The notes under the pieces were generated by a model. That model was not told the origin of the DNA and did not search any database. It saw nothing but the letters and a program-made list of their open reading frames with translations. From positions 17,982,248 to 18,046,247 of the forward strand of contig CM068551.1 in the NCBI GenBank assembly GCA_035048495.1: a stretch of 64,000 nt of DNA. Direction: 5' to 3'. The translations under genes and the position numbers were made by a program. Shown one piece after another: positions 33,758 through 44,963 of this stretch (position 1 is the first letter of the stretch; the number at the start of each line of letters is the position of its first letter). The DNA comes from Euptelea pleiosperma (lineage: Eukaryota > Streptophyta > Magnoliopsida > Ranunculales > Eupteleaceae).

Positions 33758-34140
33758 CCTACAATGTGTCAACGACCAACTATTTCTTTTTTGTGAGGCT
33801 TAGTACCTTTGACAAATCTAGTCTGCATAGGGTTGCAGACCCATAAGTATGCAAACGTTGCATCCACCGTTGAATGCTCCTTGAAAAATGTGTTTTTTAA
33901 ATTTATAATTTTTCCTACAACGTGTCAACGACCAACTATTTCTTATTTTGTGAGGCTTAGTACCTCGGACAAATCTAGTCTGCATACGGTTGCAGACCCA
34001 GAAGTATGCAAACGTTGCATCCACCGTTGAATGCTCCTTGAAAAATGTGTTTTCTAAATTTATAATGTTTTTTTTGAAAACATCAAAATAACGCATTTTT
34101 CAATGCACATCCAACAGTGCTGACAATGTTTGCATACTCG
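33758..34140. repeat. 156-bp tandem duplication with inverted partner
   Basis: 33758-33913 and 33914-34068 are two very similar units (CAACGACCAACTATTTCTT, AAACGTTGCATCCACCGTTG). About 34080-34140 is a partial inverted copy (CGCATTTTTCAATGCACATCC, GCAGACTAG). The whole looks like a foldback element whose left arm has duplicated. Confidence 0.75.
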
Positions 34141-34346
34141 TATGCAGACTAGATGGCCCACATTCTTATCAATCTCGTCTGTCCAATTGGTGGAGCTAAA
34201 GTAGAAAGTCTATTAGTATTGAAAATTAGCTTAATCGGATAAATTCAACATTGATGATTTTTATCTGTCGGGGTTTGAGCTTTTTTTTGTCGTGGGCTTC
34301 ATGCACAGGCCTATGGATGAGTTCCAAGCCCATTACAAAAGAAGGG

Positions 34347-35055
34347 AAATTTTAGTCACACCCCTTGAATTGTGAGGGCACCCAAACTAAACATTAATCC
34401 GACAACTTATTATTTATTTTTTCATTTTTGTAATCCATGACAATTATGTTGACAAATAATAGATGTGATTTTTAGAGTAAAACTTTGATGACAACATGCA
34501 ATATGAACCACATGGCTCACTCTTAGAGGACTCTTACCATATGGATGTTTTTTTTTCAATCCTGATGTGGACTTACAAACCAGAAATCAGTCTGATTAGT
34601 GATTTCAAACCTTTGGATCTTTGTACCTCAAATAATGGTAAAAAATGCTCAAATTTCCACGGTTAAAATCAACCCATCAAAATAACTCAAATCCAACACC
34701 TTGAAATCACTAATCAGGCTGATTTTTGGTTTATGGATCCACCTAGGCATTGGTCAATCATCCATATGGTCAAAGTCCTCTAAGAGTGGGCGGTTGCCCA
34801 AATTTTTTATTTTTTTGAAAGTACTCTTTTGCTCACCTTGGAAACTACCCCTTTGCCTACCCTGGCACAAAATTTGTATGATATTGCCCACCCTTGAACA
34901 AAATCCTGGCTTGCTTTCATGAAGTTGCATGCGGTGATCTCGAGTCTAACTTGTGGAAGGCATTTTAGTAAATTAAGCAAATTGAAGCACAATTTCATGG
35001 GGTGCTTTCAACAGGTCAGGGTGCCCTCACAATTTGTGAGATGCAACTAAAATTT
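34347..35055. mobile_element. about 0.7-kb inverted-repeat element, nested
   Basis: Left end AAATTTTAGTCACA...GAGGGCACC and right end GGTGCCCTC...CTAAAATTT are inverted. It is absent from the paralogous block at 29660-29680. A family B foldback MITE (34500-34790) is nested inside. No coding capacity. Confidence 0.65.
34500..34790. mobile_element. family B foldback MITE
   Basis: CTCACTCTTAGAGGACTC on the left faces GTCCTCTAAGAGTGGGC on the right. Inside, CTGATTAGTGATTTCAA faces TTGAAATCACTAATCAGGC. It is the same family as the repeat inside the Helitron at 12968. Confidence 0.7.
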
Positions 35056-35281
35056 AAAAAAAAAACTCAATTCCAAACAAGGCTAGAGATCACTAATTAA
35101 TATGATTTTTTGTGTACGGGTCTACCAAGGGGTGGCCAAAACATTCATGGGTCAGTAGGCCCAATAGAATGTGCCACGTGGCATTTTGGAGAAGGATCCT
35201 CTCAAACTTTGTATAGGAGCTGGTCTTGTATAATCCGGACTCTTCTTCAACATGGCTTTCGTTTGCAGGCTATATCTATAT

Positions 35282-35545
35282 CATGGTTTAAAAAATGGTC
35301 CGAAAATAATGGCTGTTATAATGGATTCGGGCCTCCCCCATTACGTTATGAACCGTTAAAACACTGAAAAAATAACAGACGTTATTTCCATTATTTTTTG
35401 AAATTTTGAAATTTCAAAACTTGAATTTCAGAGCCATTTTTTCTGTTATTTTCTGTTTTTGCCCCTGAGCGTTACAATTCGTTATAACGGAAAAAAGATA
35501 ACACCCAGTGCGCTATACCGTTGTAACGGCCCCTTTTAAACCTTG
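35282..35545. mobile_element. hAT-like MITE, CGTTATAA subfamily
   Basis: The 264-bp element has ends CATGGTTTAAAA / TTTTAAACCTTG and a near-perfect 8-bp duplication ATCTATAT / ATCTATAC (35274-35281, 35546-35553). The interior has the family block TTTTGCCCCTGAGCGTTAC. Confidence 0.85.
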
Positions 35546-37535
35546 ATCTATACCATTAAGGCAATTAGCCAAGTAGGTATTTTTTTTTTTCATTTTTTTG
35601 CCCCTCATTTCATCACACCTCATAGGCAACGTAACCTTTCCTATTTTAGCCTCTTGTCTTTCTATCTGAACCTTGAGTTGCCACAATTTTCAGAATGCCC
35701 CTTGTAATATCTTTAACTTTTGTCTAGGGGTATTAAAGTAATTTACATTTAGAAGGGTATTTTCGACAAGCGATAAAGTTAAAATAATTAATACCTTCGA
35801 GTTACATATTAATTACCTTAATTAAAATTTTTCATAACTTTTAGTCTTTTGAAAATAATGAAAACATTTTCCTAATCAAAGACTTGAACTTAAAAAATAA
35901 AAAAACTATTTAAATAAATTACTAATAATAATTAATTGTACAAATAAATAAATAAAGACTTATCATTCTCTTTTGAGCAACTATTAAAAATAGAAGAATC
36001 TCTAAAAAATTTACACATTTTCATTTTTTTCACCATTAGAGAGTTCTCAATTACAAATCGTTGAGAGCTTTGAGAGCCTTAGAAACATCATAACGTCTTA
36101 CCCTTTGAGACTATTCCTTTAGACAAAAATGTTCATACTTTCGAGATGTTCGATATACTCGAATTCTGATTTCGTTAAACGACGATCGGTAAAAACAATC
36201 GTGACTACTTTTCCACAATTGATTCAAGTTCGGATGAAGATCAACGAATAAGATAAGTACATCTACATATTTTAATAGATAATATATCTTATTTTACTTT
36301 ATTAATTATGTTATATGTATGTGCTTAATTGATGATGTTGTAGATATTATTGTGATTTGGATCTGATCGGATCGGCCGGTGTGTGCCAGAAAAAAAGGTT
36401 ATAGATAATGATTTTGTATAATATTAAAGTGTTAGCTCGGGTGTGATCATAATGGAAACCCACGGAAATAAAAATTAAGAAGGGCCTGGAGCCCTAGGGT
36501 GAAAGACCACAGACCCCTACAAGAAGCTTTTTGGCAACTCCCGGAATGGGAATGAGAAGGAGACCAAAGATTTGGTTGTAGTTATAATCATATGAATATA
36601 ATATTATTGGGCTAATCTTGAGAAATATTCATTATTCTCGATTGATGTTACTGGTTTATATTATATGTTATGCAGTGAATATGCTATAATTTTTGAGTTA
36701 GAATATGTGATATTATCTGTAATATATATGCGGAGTATAGTGGATTATCTACAGGGCTTTGGCTCATGGTATTTATCAAATATTTCAAACTTAATTAAGG
36801 ATGATGTGAATTTCGGAGTTGCTGCACTTGATGTGAATGATATAGCATGGGAGGATCGGATAAACAATTGATAATGTCGACGAGATTGATGCGGGACTAG
36901 ATATTTGTTATTTGTATCATTTTAATAAGCTTAATTGTTAAAGACTCGCATTGTCTATTAATTAAAACTTTGTTTAATTTTTTATAATTATGTGGATGAC
37001 AAATATTTGACTTCCTAGACTCTTTGATTTAACCATTTAGTTATATGGTCAAGAATCCTTAACAAATGCATTAATTTTTATAAATATAAGGTACTTACAT
37101 TTATTTTTTTCTTATTATCCGGGTACCGTTATCGTTAGGGCAGATTTCTGAGTCAAACTATTAAAATAAAATAGTAAATGATATTTTTGGGCAAAGTGCC
37201 TTCACAAAAGATGCTTAAAATAATTTTTTATTAGTAAAGAATTAATATGATATATTTTTTTCAAAATTTACACCTATCAGGTTAAATTCTGAAAAGTTAA
37301 TTCAAAAAGCCTATTGAACAAAAGTTTTAGCCAAAACATATCTACAAAAGTTTTTATTTTAATATATTATGAATTACGTTCATTTTTAAAATTATTTTAG
37401 AGTATTTTATTTTTTATTTTTATCACACCCTAGATCTTGGATAAACGGGTCATTTTTCAGGCATTCGGGTTGTATCCAGGGTGTGACACCCCTCTAAAGT
37501 AATCTTCCCAGACTACCTTTTGGGTTAAAACTCTA
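35546..37535. other. AT-rich spacer, no gene seen
   Basis: Almost 2 kb of strongly AT-rich DNA with short open frames of no recognisable content. A GGGTGTGACACCCC palindrome lies near 37480. It could be an eroded LTR, but no TG...CA pair was found. Confidence 0.45.
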
Positions 37536-37539
37536 CTAT

Positions 37540-38160
37540 TTTGCGGCTTCTTCTAAAAAAGCCTCTACAATCATCCATGTGCAATGCTTGTGCCTTAGGA
37601 AATGGTGAAATAGATCTTTCTTATGTCTTGGAAACTCTTTTTCCTAAGAGCGAAAATTTTTCTCAAGAAAATATATCTGAGAAATGCCTTAAATGGTTGT
37701 TGGATTGTATCTGAGAACACATATTTCAATCATGTGAGAAAATAGAGGCGTATTTGTGGAAATGAGTTCTCACCTATGTGGAAGGGAAATGGATTCCAAG
37801 TTTAGAGGGTTTTGTTTCCGATAAAGATTTTTGGATCCTTCGTATTTTTACCTCACTTTTAACTTTTCACCTTTATCATGTGAGAAAATAAAAGTAATTT
37901 TTCACGTGAAAATTGTAATTTTCTTACTTGGCAATCAAACACACCCTAAGCTTTTTCGATTTCTTTTCATAACAAAACTGTCTATTACCCAAAGAAAAAA
38001 AAAGAGAAAGAAAAGAATTGTTATTACACCATCTCAGCAAACTCAATAAACTGATTGTTATGCCCTTTGTTTATGAATTTATTGTTTGTATCGAAGTCTT
38101 CCACATTTTTGTGTTGAGCAGAAATCAGAAAAAGAATTATATATTTTTGCATGTATCTAT
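37540..38160 (+). mobile_element. LINE 3' tail, interrupted by a MITE
   Basis: 37610-37647 and 37950-38160 together match the LINE tail at 25595-25820 (TTTCTTATGT, GGAAACTCT, CAGCAAACTCAATAAAC, TTATGCCCTTTGTTTAT). The gap between them is the Tourist-like MITE 37648-37946. Confidence 0.6.
37648..37946. mobile_element. Tourist-like MITE, copy 3 (left end eroded)
   Basis: The body matches copies at 13539 and 46296 (GAAATGCCTTAAATGG, CACATATTTCAATCATG) and the right end is AATCAAACACACCC. Target duplication is TAA (37645-37647, 37947-37949). The left terminal repeat is mostly deleted. The LINE tail at about 25625 gives the uninterrupted site. Confidence 0.75.
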
Positions 38161-38182
38161 AATAAAATTAACACATGGAACT

Positions 38183-38460
38183 AAGGTTTAAAAAACGGCC
38201 AACGGCCGTTATAACAAATTCAGACCTCCCCCGTTACGTTACGTACCGTTAAAACGCCCAGAAAATAATGGTTGCTATTTTCTGTTATTTTTTCGTTATA
38301 ACGAAAATAACGACCGTTAGTTTTTGAAAAAAAATGAGAAAAAACGACCATTATTTCTGTTATTTTTTGTTTTTTGAAAATCTGAAATTCAAATTTCAAA
38401 TTTCAAAATTTGAATCAGGCGCCATTATTTCCTTGTTTTTTCCCATTTTCTTTCCGTTTA
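38183..38460. mobile_element. hAT-like MITE, right end lost
   Basis: It begins AAGGTTTAAAAAACGGCC and has the CGTTATAACGAAAATAACG repeats, but lacks the TTTAAACCTTG terminus. The foldback element at 38462 begins where it breaks off. Confidence 0.7.
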
Positions 38461-38461
38461 T

Positions 38462-39003
38462 GGACCATCTATTTTTTACTGTTAACTTGAAAGCCACATT
38501 TGATGGTGTTAGAAAATACATAATGGGCTGATTTTTTGTAGGGTTGATCTATATGGTGAGGATATCATCCTCACTAAAAATCAGCCAGTGGTTTATCTTC
38601 CATGTGGGTACACCAAAATTGTTTGTGAAAATATGTGTCCGCTGATCCTGACCCTTCATAAATACCTTTACATACCTAATTTGCCTCCAAACCAAATCGT
38701 CTCCTTAATTAAACCTTTTCTTTTCCAAAACATTTCCTTGCACCCTACCTTATCAGCTTACATTTTGATTAATTAGTCTCTCCTTTCCCGCTTCTTCCAT
38801 AAGAGTCCTAATCCCTACCACTTTAATAACAAGGGTCAGGCTCAGCGGACACATATTTTCACACACAATTTTGGTGTATCCACATGGAAGATAAATCAAT
38901 GGCTGATTTTTGGTGAGGATGATCTCCTCACCATATAGATCACGCCTACAATTAACACCATCAAATGTGGGTTTCAAATTAAGGTAAAAAAATAGACGGT
39001 CTA
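38462..39003. mobile_element. foldback element with long inverted arms
   Basis: The arms (about 38462-38650 and 38835-39003) are inverted copies: GACCATCTATTTTTTAC, CCACATTTGATGG and GTGGTTTATCTTCCATGTGG each have a reversed partner. The long arms resemble Mutator-type or foldback MITEs. No target duplication is clear. A further fragment (GATCTCCTCACCATA) is at about 39060-39110. Confidence 0.65.
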
Positions 39004-39467
39004 TAATTCTTCTAACTTGTAAACCATGTTATGAATATCAGAATGATTTGAATTTTTGTGAGGGTGATCTCCTCACCATAGAGACCATCCTCCCCGCTGA
39101 GCCTGACCTTAATAACAAACCTCTCTGTCTTCATCCCTCCTACCGTTTACTTCTCCTTTGTTGTTAAAATCAAAATATTTCAACCTATTTGACCCTTTTC
39201 TGCTCCCTCTTGCTCGGCCAGTTTATTTGCCAATTTCTTCGCGAGTGCATGCATGAGAAGTTTTGCTAACATGCCGCTCAAAATTAAGCGCATGTTAGCT
39301 GTTCTTACACGTACACACTATGCAGAGAAGTCCAACAGCCAATCCGTACGTCAGTTTCTTCCTCCCATGAACCGCCACTCTCTCAGTCTCTCAGTCTCGT
39401 CTCGAAAAAACATTTTGGCAGAGACTCGACTTTTTTTCCATTCCATCGTAAATTTTTCGCCCAAAAC

Positions 39468-40096
39468 ATGGGAGGAAGCACAGTAGTCTCTGACGACGAA
39501 GCTGAGGTCTTCGAAGAGGAGAGAGAAGCTCGTGATGCAGGTGCAGTAGATGTCACAAGGAGGGACGCGGACGAATACGACGAAGAGGAAGATGGTAAGG
39601 ATATAGATTTGTTTCATCTCTTCCTTTATTCGGGTTTGGGTTTGTAGGATTTGATTTACGGTTAGGTTTTGGGCGTCTTGCTGTACGTATAGTTAGGTTT
39701 CGATTTTGTTGTGATTGAGCAGAAATGGGGCAGAATGAATACGTGAAGGATGGATTTATAGAGGACGATGCAGAGGAAGAGGAAGAAGAGCAGGATGAGG
39801 AGGAAGAGGAAGAAGAGCAGGATGAGGAGGAAGAGGAAGAAGAGCATGATGGGGAGGAAGAGAGGGTTAGTAGTGACGACGAGAGGCAAAAAAGGAAGAA
39901 GAGGAAGAAAAGGTGAAGTATTCCTTCTAAATTATGTAACTACCCTCATTTGAACTCTCTCGCCCCCGTTACCGACTGTTTTTTATTTTTTGCGGCAATC
40001 TGTTGCAGAGAGTCGGAAAAAAATTATGTTTTTGGCGAAGATGACTATGAGATTCTTCTGGACAAGAACATTACGGGCTTCCGCCGCCCCAAACGT
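39468..40096 (+). pseudogene. SPT6-like transcription elongation factor, N-terminal fragment only
   Basis: Exons 39468-39594, 39723-39912 and 40009-40096 join in frame for 135 residues with GT-AG introns. The product is acidic at the start (VSDDEAEVFEEE), then YVKDGFIEDD, a Glu/Asp run, SSDDERQKRKKRKKR and a GEDDYEILLDKN segment. This order (acidic N-terminus, NDGFI-like motif, DDERQKKK basic run, LDEDDYxLLQDN) matches plant SPT6, a histone chaperone and Pol II elongation factor normally well over 1000 residues. No further SPT6 exon is seen after 40096; LINE-like sequence follows. The reading frame is undamaged, so it is either a recent partial duplication or a truncated gene. Confidence 0.65.
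39775..39854. repeat. 24-bp coding minisatellite in the SPT6-like exon 2
   Basis: Three units of GAGGAAGAGGAAGAAGAGCA type encode repeated EEEEEEQD. Copy number probably varies, because the unit length is a multiple of three and preserves the frame. Confidence 0.8.
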
Positions 40097-41221
40097 GTGA
40101 GTCATTTTAGTACCCTTTATTCATTTTCTAGTAGTTTTTTTTATTTAAATGTGTAATATTTCTGGAGGCACACACCAAAGAAACAACAAACAAAACTACG
40201 CGGTCGAGGAGAGAAGAAGGATTTGGATTTTGACCTTCTAATCTATACTTTGTTCGAGGCAGTCTTCGTAGAAATTGATCCTTTTTCTTCTTTGGAAGAA
40301 AAAGCTGTGCATACTTTGCAGGTTTTGAGATGGAACAAAAAGATTAAGTAATCTGTAATGTAGGAGGAAGAAGGAGAAGGACCATGTTGTTATTAGGGAA
40401 AAGTTTTTCTCCTCAGACAAACAATAGGGCTTTTGAGGGGAAGGAGGCTTCTTATTCGACATCATTATCTCTATCAAGGCGCTTCTCTTCTATTGGTCCA
40501 AGTTCTTTGAGGAGTGCAAAGGCTTATCTTTTGAGGATTTTGTGTTTAGAAGGGACTCTATTAGGCCTTTGGCTGGTTTTTCCTTTTTAAGGAGGTTCTC
40601 TCGACCTCCTTTGCTTTTTGTATGTTTCCTTTTTTCTTTATCAATGCATTTCTACCTTATAACAAAAATTGTCTTCAAACACCAAAGTTCAACCATTAAC
40701 CCATTTAATGAATAGTTTGCTAGCATTCAAATTTCAGCTGCAATGTTTGATCCAGCGTGCCAACTGAACTGAGTTTCAGCTTAGCTTGACACATGATTCA
40801 GTCGAAGTGAGATCTGACTCGACCGAGTGTTGAGGACGGGCCATGATTGCCACCCACCACCACCCCCCCAATCAGCCCAATCTGATGATCTTAACCATCT
40901 CATTTGTTTGGGACGCAGTTGGTGGGATATTGGTTAAGATCATCACCATCAGTGAAGCCAATGAACGGTCGAAAGCCATCCAAGTAGTACTCCAACTTCT
41001 TTACTTTTGGTGCTAATTTTCAAAGTTTTGTTGGTAACATTTACTGCTCGAACTTCCATGCCCTAATTGATGGATAAACTTAATTCCCGTCTCTTCCAAT
41101 TCTGAGTTTCCAATAGAAATTCTTCACCTCAGACTTTCAGTTTTCACAGCCTATCACTTTGTCTGTTCTAATCCCAAATTTCCCAATTCCAGAGTTTTGG
41201 GTTTCTTTCTTCAGCTCTACA
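40097..41221. other. spacer between SPT6-like fragment and Ubl-2 first exon
   Basis: 40240-40680 looks like a LINE 3' tail (GGTTCTCTCGACCTCC, then CTTATAACAAAAA), with no convincing domain. From 40860 the sequence matches 32400-32760 (TCAGCCCAATCTGATGA, GAAGCCAATGAACGGTC), that is, the promoter and leader of the first-exon block. Confidence 0.5.
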
Positions 41222-41269
41222 ATGGAAGGAACAAACGGGATTCGAAGTCCCCCTCCAACAAATCAAGAG
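41222..41269 (+). CDS. Ubl-2 first exon, donor site altered
   Basis: 16 codons (MEGTNGIRSPPPTNQE), phase 0, homologous to the exons at 32762 and 44847. At the exon end those copies read GAG|GTCTTC; here it reads GAG|TTTTTC, so the canonical GT is lost. Ubl-2 may use another first exon or a cryptic donor. Confidence 0.55.
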
Positions 41270-43143
41270 TTTTTCCATCTTCCTTTATTGAATTTCTCCT
41301 CATCCTTTTTTTGTTGAATTCCTTTATTGAATTTCTCTTCACCCAAAAGATTGACCTGTTGGGGAAAGGCATAATATTATGGAGTGAGTGTCGGGGTGTC
41401 TCTATGTAGTTTTAGTGAGTTTTCCTTATTTTGTTTTCTTCTTTTTAATTAATCTTACTTTACTGGCAGAAAAAGGGTTATGGCATATGAATTTGGGGTT
41501 GGTTTGACACTCTAACCTTAACTAAGATGTTTCTTGGTTGAATTGTGTGATATCATTTATTTAGTATGAATTACATGATTTCATTATAATTTTTTATCGA
41601 TAACAAACGATAATGTTTTTTTTAAGAAAGAGGTTTTTTTTTGCGCTTATAAAAAAAAAAAAAAAAAAGAGGGAAAATACAAAGGAAGGGAATAGAGAGA
41701 AAAGCGAAAAGAGAAAGAAAAGTTAGAGGTATCATCTAATAACTATACAAAACCTATATAAGAGCAACCTACTACACTAAGGAATACGCCTTTGCATTAG
41801 CTGATCTCCTGAAGAAGGAGAACAAGTTGTTCATAGTCAAGACCAATTCTCAAATTTCTTTGATTTTATGCCTCCTACATTCAAGTTGCATTTCTGAGTT
41901 ATCCAGTTTAGGTTATTCCTTTTTCTTCCTACCCGTCTACTTATTGTGGAGGCGAGAATGAATTTGGGTAATGTTATACGGAATTCAAACATGAACACGT
42001 TGCAAACAAACTGCCCATATTACTAATTGGGAAAATATGACAGTGCAACAAGAACTGAATGATTATGAATCCTTTCTTTATCAAAAGGGAGTGATGAACC
42101 GTCAACGAGTGTTATGTTATTTGGACTTATCAGAAAAAGGGTGTGATGAAGAAAAGGACCCTACTTGATGTAGAACAGTTAGTTTACATGGAATAGTTTG
42201 ATCAAAGGTCTCTCAAAGGGGTAGACGTGTACCTTAACTTCAAACGGCCATAACTTTGCGACCGTTACACTCGGAATTGCTATTATTGCATATGCTTGCC
42301 ATCGTCTTGATGCGCTCTACACGCTTAACACTAAAGTCTTTACTGCCATTTTCAAGGTAAAATAAGATTGGAAAAATGGTCAAAATGTTACTAGAGAGTT
42401 GACTTTTTTATTTTTAGTAAGTTTACTTTTTGTGTTTTAGTAGGTTTCTTTTAGGTTTGGATTTGTTTTAGGTCTTTGTTAGAAATTTTAAGATTAGTGA
42501 TAGAGTTTTAGTCGAATCAAGAAATTTACTTTTTTTTTTTTAGTAATTTTACTATTTCGGGAAAGCTAGGGTTTCAGGGTCTCTATAAATAAGGGTTGTA
42601 ATTGGAACGAATTTCGTTGTTACGACGAATTGAATTATTAATGAAGTTTCTATATTTTTTCCTTGTAGATTCAAGGAGTTTATGAGATTTTGGTTGAAGA
42701 CGGTGATCTTCTTCCATTGTTTGTTCTTTGTGATCGACTTCACGCGTTCCACTATGCCACTACTTAGAAAATTCTCTATTGTCCAAGGTGGTCTCCAGTC
42801 CAATCAAAACCTCTATGAACTGCAAACAGATTTAGCAAACTAGTGGACAAGTTTAGGCTATTTTTATCCCCGTGTCACTGGGAAACTATTTAATTGCATA
42901 CTTTGCAGATCAAATCGGCTGCCATGTAAATGTTCTAACATCTGACATAAAATTTTGAATTGAACTGGTTGTGTGGTTCGGTATTTCTTATTAAATTCCT
43001 TGGTTAATGTTATAAGTACATTGTTTTTAATGGATAAATGTTCTTGATTTAGTACAAATGTTAAGTGTTATTTGTGACGCTTTCTCCAAATGTTCATTAA
43101 GAAATGATTCTTGATTTTTTCTATCCTTTCCTTTTGGTAACAG
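41270..43143. other. Ubl-2 intron or spacer
   Basis: Two stretches match the Ubl-3 intron: about 41780-41960 with 46140-46280, and 42560-43140 with 47120-47680. A partial inverted SINE piece (GACCTGTTGGGGAAAGGC) is at 41352. An (A)n run at 41650 and other AT-rich sequence fill the rest. Confidence 0.5.
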
Positions 43144-44052
43144 TTGAAGATCTATTTGAAGGTAATGAAAACCATTGCCTTGGGAGTGAAGAGCTCTGAC
43201 ACAATTGAAGATGTCAAAGCTAAATTCTGCATCAAGGAGGGCGTGTCAGCAAACCTCCAGGAACTATTTTTCAGTGGGAATCACCTTAAGAATGACAAAA
43301 AATTGGTTGATTATGACATACAGAATGGCTCCACTGTCCATATGTTTCTCCATTCAGGAGCTGGAATGCAAATACATGTGAAGGCATCAAGGATTGGAAA
43401 GACAATTACACTTGATGTGAATAGATGGGACACCATTCATAATGTCAAGGCCAAGATTCAGGAGGAGGAGGGAATACCAACGAACCAGAATGACCTCATC
43501 TACAATGGAAAACAACTCGAGGATAGCCGAACTCTGGCAGCTTATAACATTCAGAGCGGATCGACCCTCAATGCAGTCTTTTGTGAGGGAGAAAGAATGC
43601 AAATATTTGTTAAAATGGTAACAGGAGAAAGCATCAAAATAGAAGTAAAACTATGGTATACTGTTGAGAATGTCAAGAACATAATTGAGAGCATGGTGGG
43701 GGAATCAACAGACCGCCAGAGGCTCACCTTTGCTGGGAAGCAGCTGGAGGATGATTGGACAATGGCAGGATGCAATATCAACAAGGAATCAACATTGTGT
43801 CTGCTGGGACCTCCATTTGGTGGGATGCTGATAGTTGTGAAGTCATGTACGGGTAAGACGATAACACTTGAGGTGGAGAGCTATGACACTATCAGTAATG
43901 TGAAGAAGAAGATTCATGATAAGGAGGGGATCCCACCAGAAGAGCAGAGGCTCGTCTATCGTGGGCACCTGATGAAGGGTTTCCTTACTATCGCAGACTA
44001 CGAAATCAACACAAAGTCCAAAATTGACCTTGTACTTAGGGTTCGTGGTTAG
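43144..44052 (+). CDS. Ubl-2: divergent poly-ubiquitin-like protein, four repeats
   Basis: One exon, CAG acceptor at 43141-43143, 302 codons plus stop (TAG). Four ubiquitin-like domains start at [24 protein letters not shown] and MLIVVKSC. The last is closest to ubiquitin ([26 protein letters not shown]). Repeat junctions are FLHSGAG, FCEGER and PPFGG. The C-terminus is VLRVRG, one glycine short of the LRGG needed for activation and conjugation. Lys48-like context NGKQLED/AGKQLED persists in repeats 2 and 3. The exon is intact. Upstream, the adjacent first exon has a damaged donor. The 3' flank is shared with Ubl-3. Function unknown. Confidence 0.8.
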   Translation: MKIYLKVMKTIALGVKSSDTIEDVKAKFCIKEGVSANLQELFFSGNHLKNDKKLVDYDIQNGSTVHMFLHSGAGMQIHVKASRIGKTITLDVNRWDTIHNVKAKIQEEEGIPTNQNDLIYNGKQLEDSRTLAAYNIQSGSTLNAVFCEGERMQIFVKMVTGESIKIEVKLWYTVENVKNIIESMVGESTDRQRLTFAGKQLEDDWTMAGCNINKESTLCLLGPPFGGMLIVVKSCTGKTITLEVESYDTISNVKKKIHDKEGIPPEEQRLVYRGHLMKGFLTIADYEINTKSKIDLVLRVRG

Positions 44053-44846
44053 TGGGTTTGGTCTCAGTGTTTTCAGTCTCTCTCGTGCATGTTCTACTGT
44101 GTCTTAAGTAGTATACGGGAACTTCATTTTTTTGTTGCTAACATGTTTTGTGATACTGCTTGCACTTTGGAGTTTTCTAGTTTTGTATTCGAACAAACAT
44201 AACACCAAAGATCCAATCCAATGTTCTCAAATTGCTTGAATTCTCTACATTTTTTCACTCTTTGTAAGGAATTTTCTTGTTGAACTAAAACTCTTCTCTA
44301 TACCTGACTCCAGGAGGGAATGAAAAGGAGATATTCCCCGGCTCAACATGTGGTCTTCATTATTGCCACTCCATCATCATCATCATCATCATTGTAAGCC
44401 TTTTTCTGAGCTCAATGCAGTCCCTAGGTGGACCTACAAACCAAAAAAAAAGCTTGATTAGTGATTTCTAGGCGTTGGATTGGACTTATTTTCTTGGGTT
44501 GATCTCAAACTGTGGGAATTTGAATAGTATTTGAGGTACAAATATCCAGCCTAGAAATCACGACCCTATTAATGCTCTAATCGGTGGATGAACTTAATTC
44601 CCGTCGAAAGCTAATGAATGGTCCTAAAAAGTCATAGTAGTCCTCCAACTTGTTCTATTTTGGCGCTAATTTTCAAAGCTTAGTAACATTTAGTAATGCT
44701 CTAATCGATGGATGAACTTAATTCCCGTCTCTTCCAATTCCGAACTTCCAATATAAATTCTTCACTTCACAGCCAACAACTGTGTCTGTTCTAATTCCAA
44801 ATTTCCCAATTCCAGTGTTTTGGGTTTTTGTTTCTTCAGCTCTACA
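44053..44846. other. Ubl-2 3' flank and Ubl-3 promoter block
   Basis: 44053-44290 is shared with 48560-48745 (AACTTCATTTT, TTGCTAACATGTTTTGTGATAC), the probable 3' UTR. 44405-44575 is a family B MITE fragment (CTTGATTAGTGATTTCTAGG / TAGAAATCACGACCC). From 44570 the first-exon leader begins again. Confidence 0.55.
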
Positions 44847-44894
44847 ATGGAAGGAAGAGACGGGATTCGGAGTCCCCCTCCTACAAATCAAGAG
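44847..44894 (+). CDS. Ubl-3 first exon
   Basis: 16 codons (MEGRDGIRSPPPTNQE) with intact GT donor (44895), phase 0. It sits 2.8 kb before the damaged Ubl-3 coding exon. Confidence 0.5.
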
Positions 44895-44963
44895 GTCTTC
44901 CATCTTCTTTTATTGAATTTCTCCTCATCTTTTTATATAATTTCTATTCTTATAATTGTTGTT

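Larger units (their letters stand above)
34141..35281. repeat. second copy of the 29430-29880 block, interrupted
   Basis: It aligns to 29430-29880 in two parts, 34141-34346 and 35056-35281, with the element 34347-35055 between. Confidence 0.65.

Noticed and set aside
35546..37535. Possible Gypsy LTR in the AT-rich spacer
   Set aside because: No TG...CA termini, second LTR, primer site or coding remnant could be found.
39662..39889. Leucine/phenylalanine-rich minus-strand frame
   Set aside because: It is the antisense of the Glu-rich SPT6 repeat, not a membrane protein.
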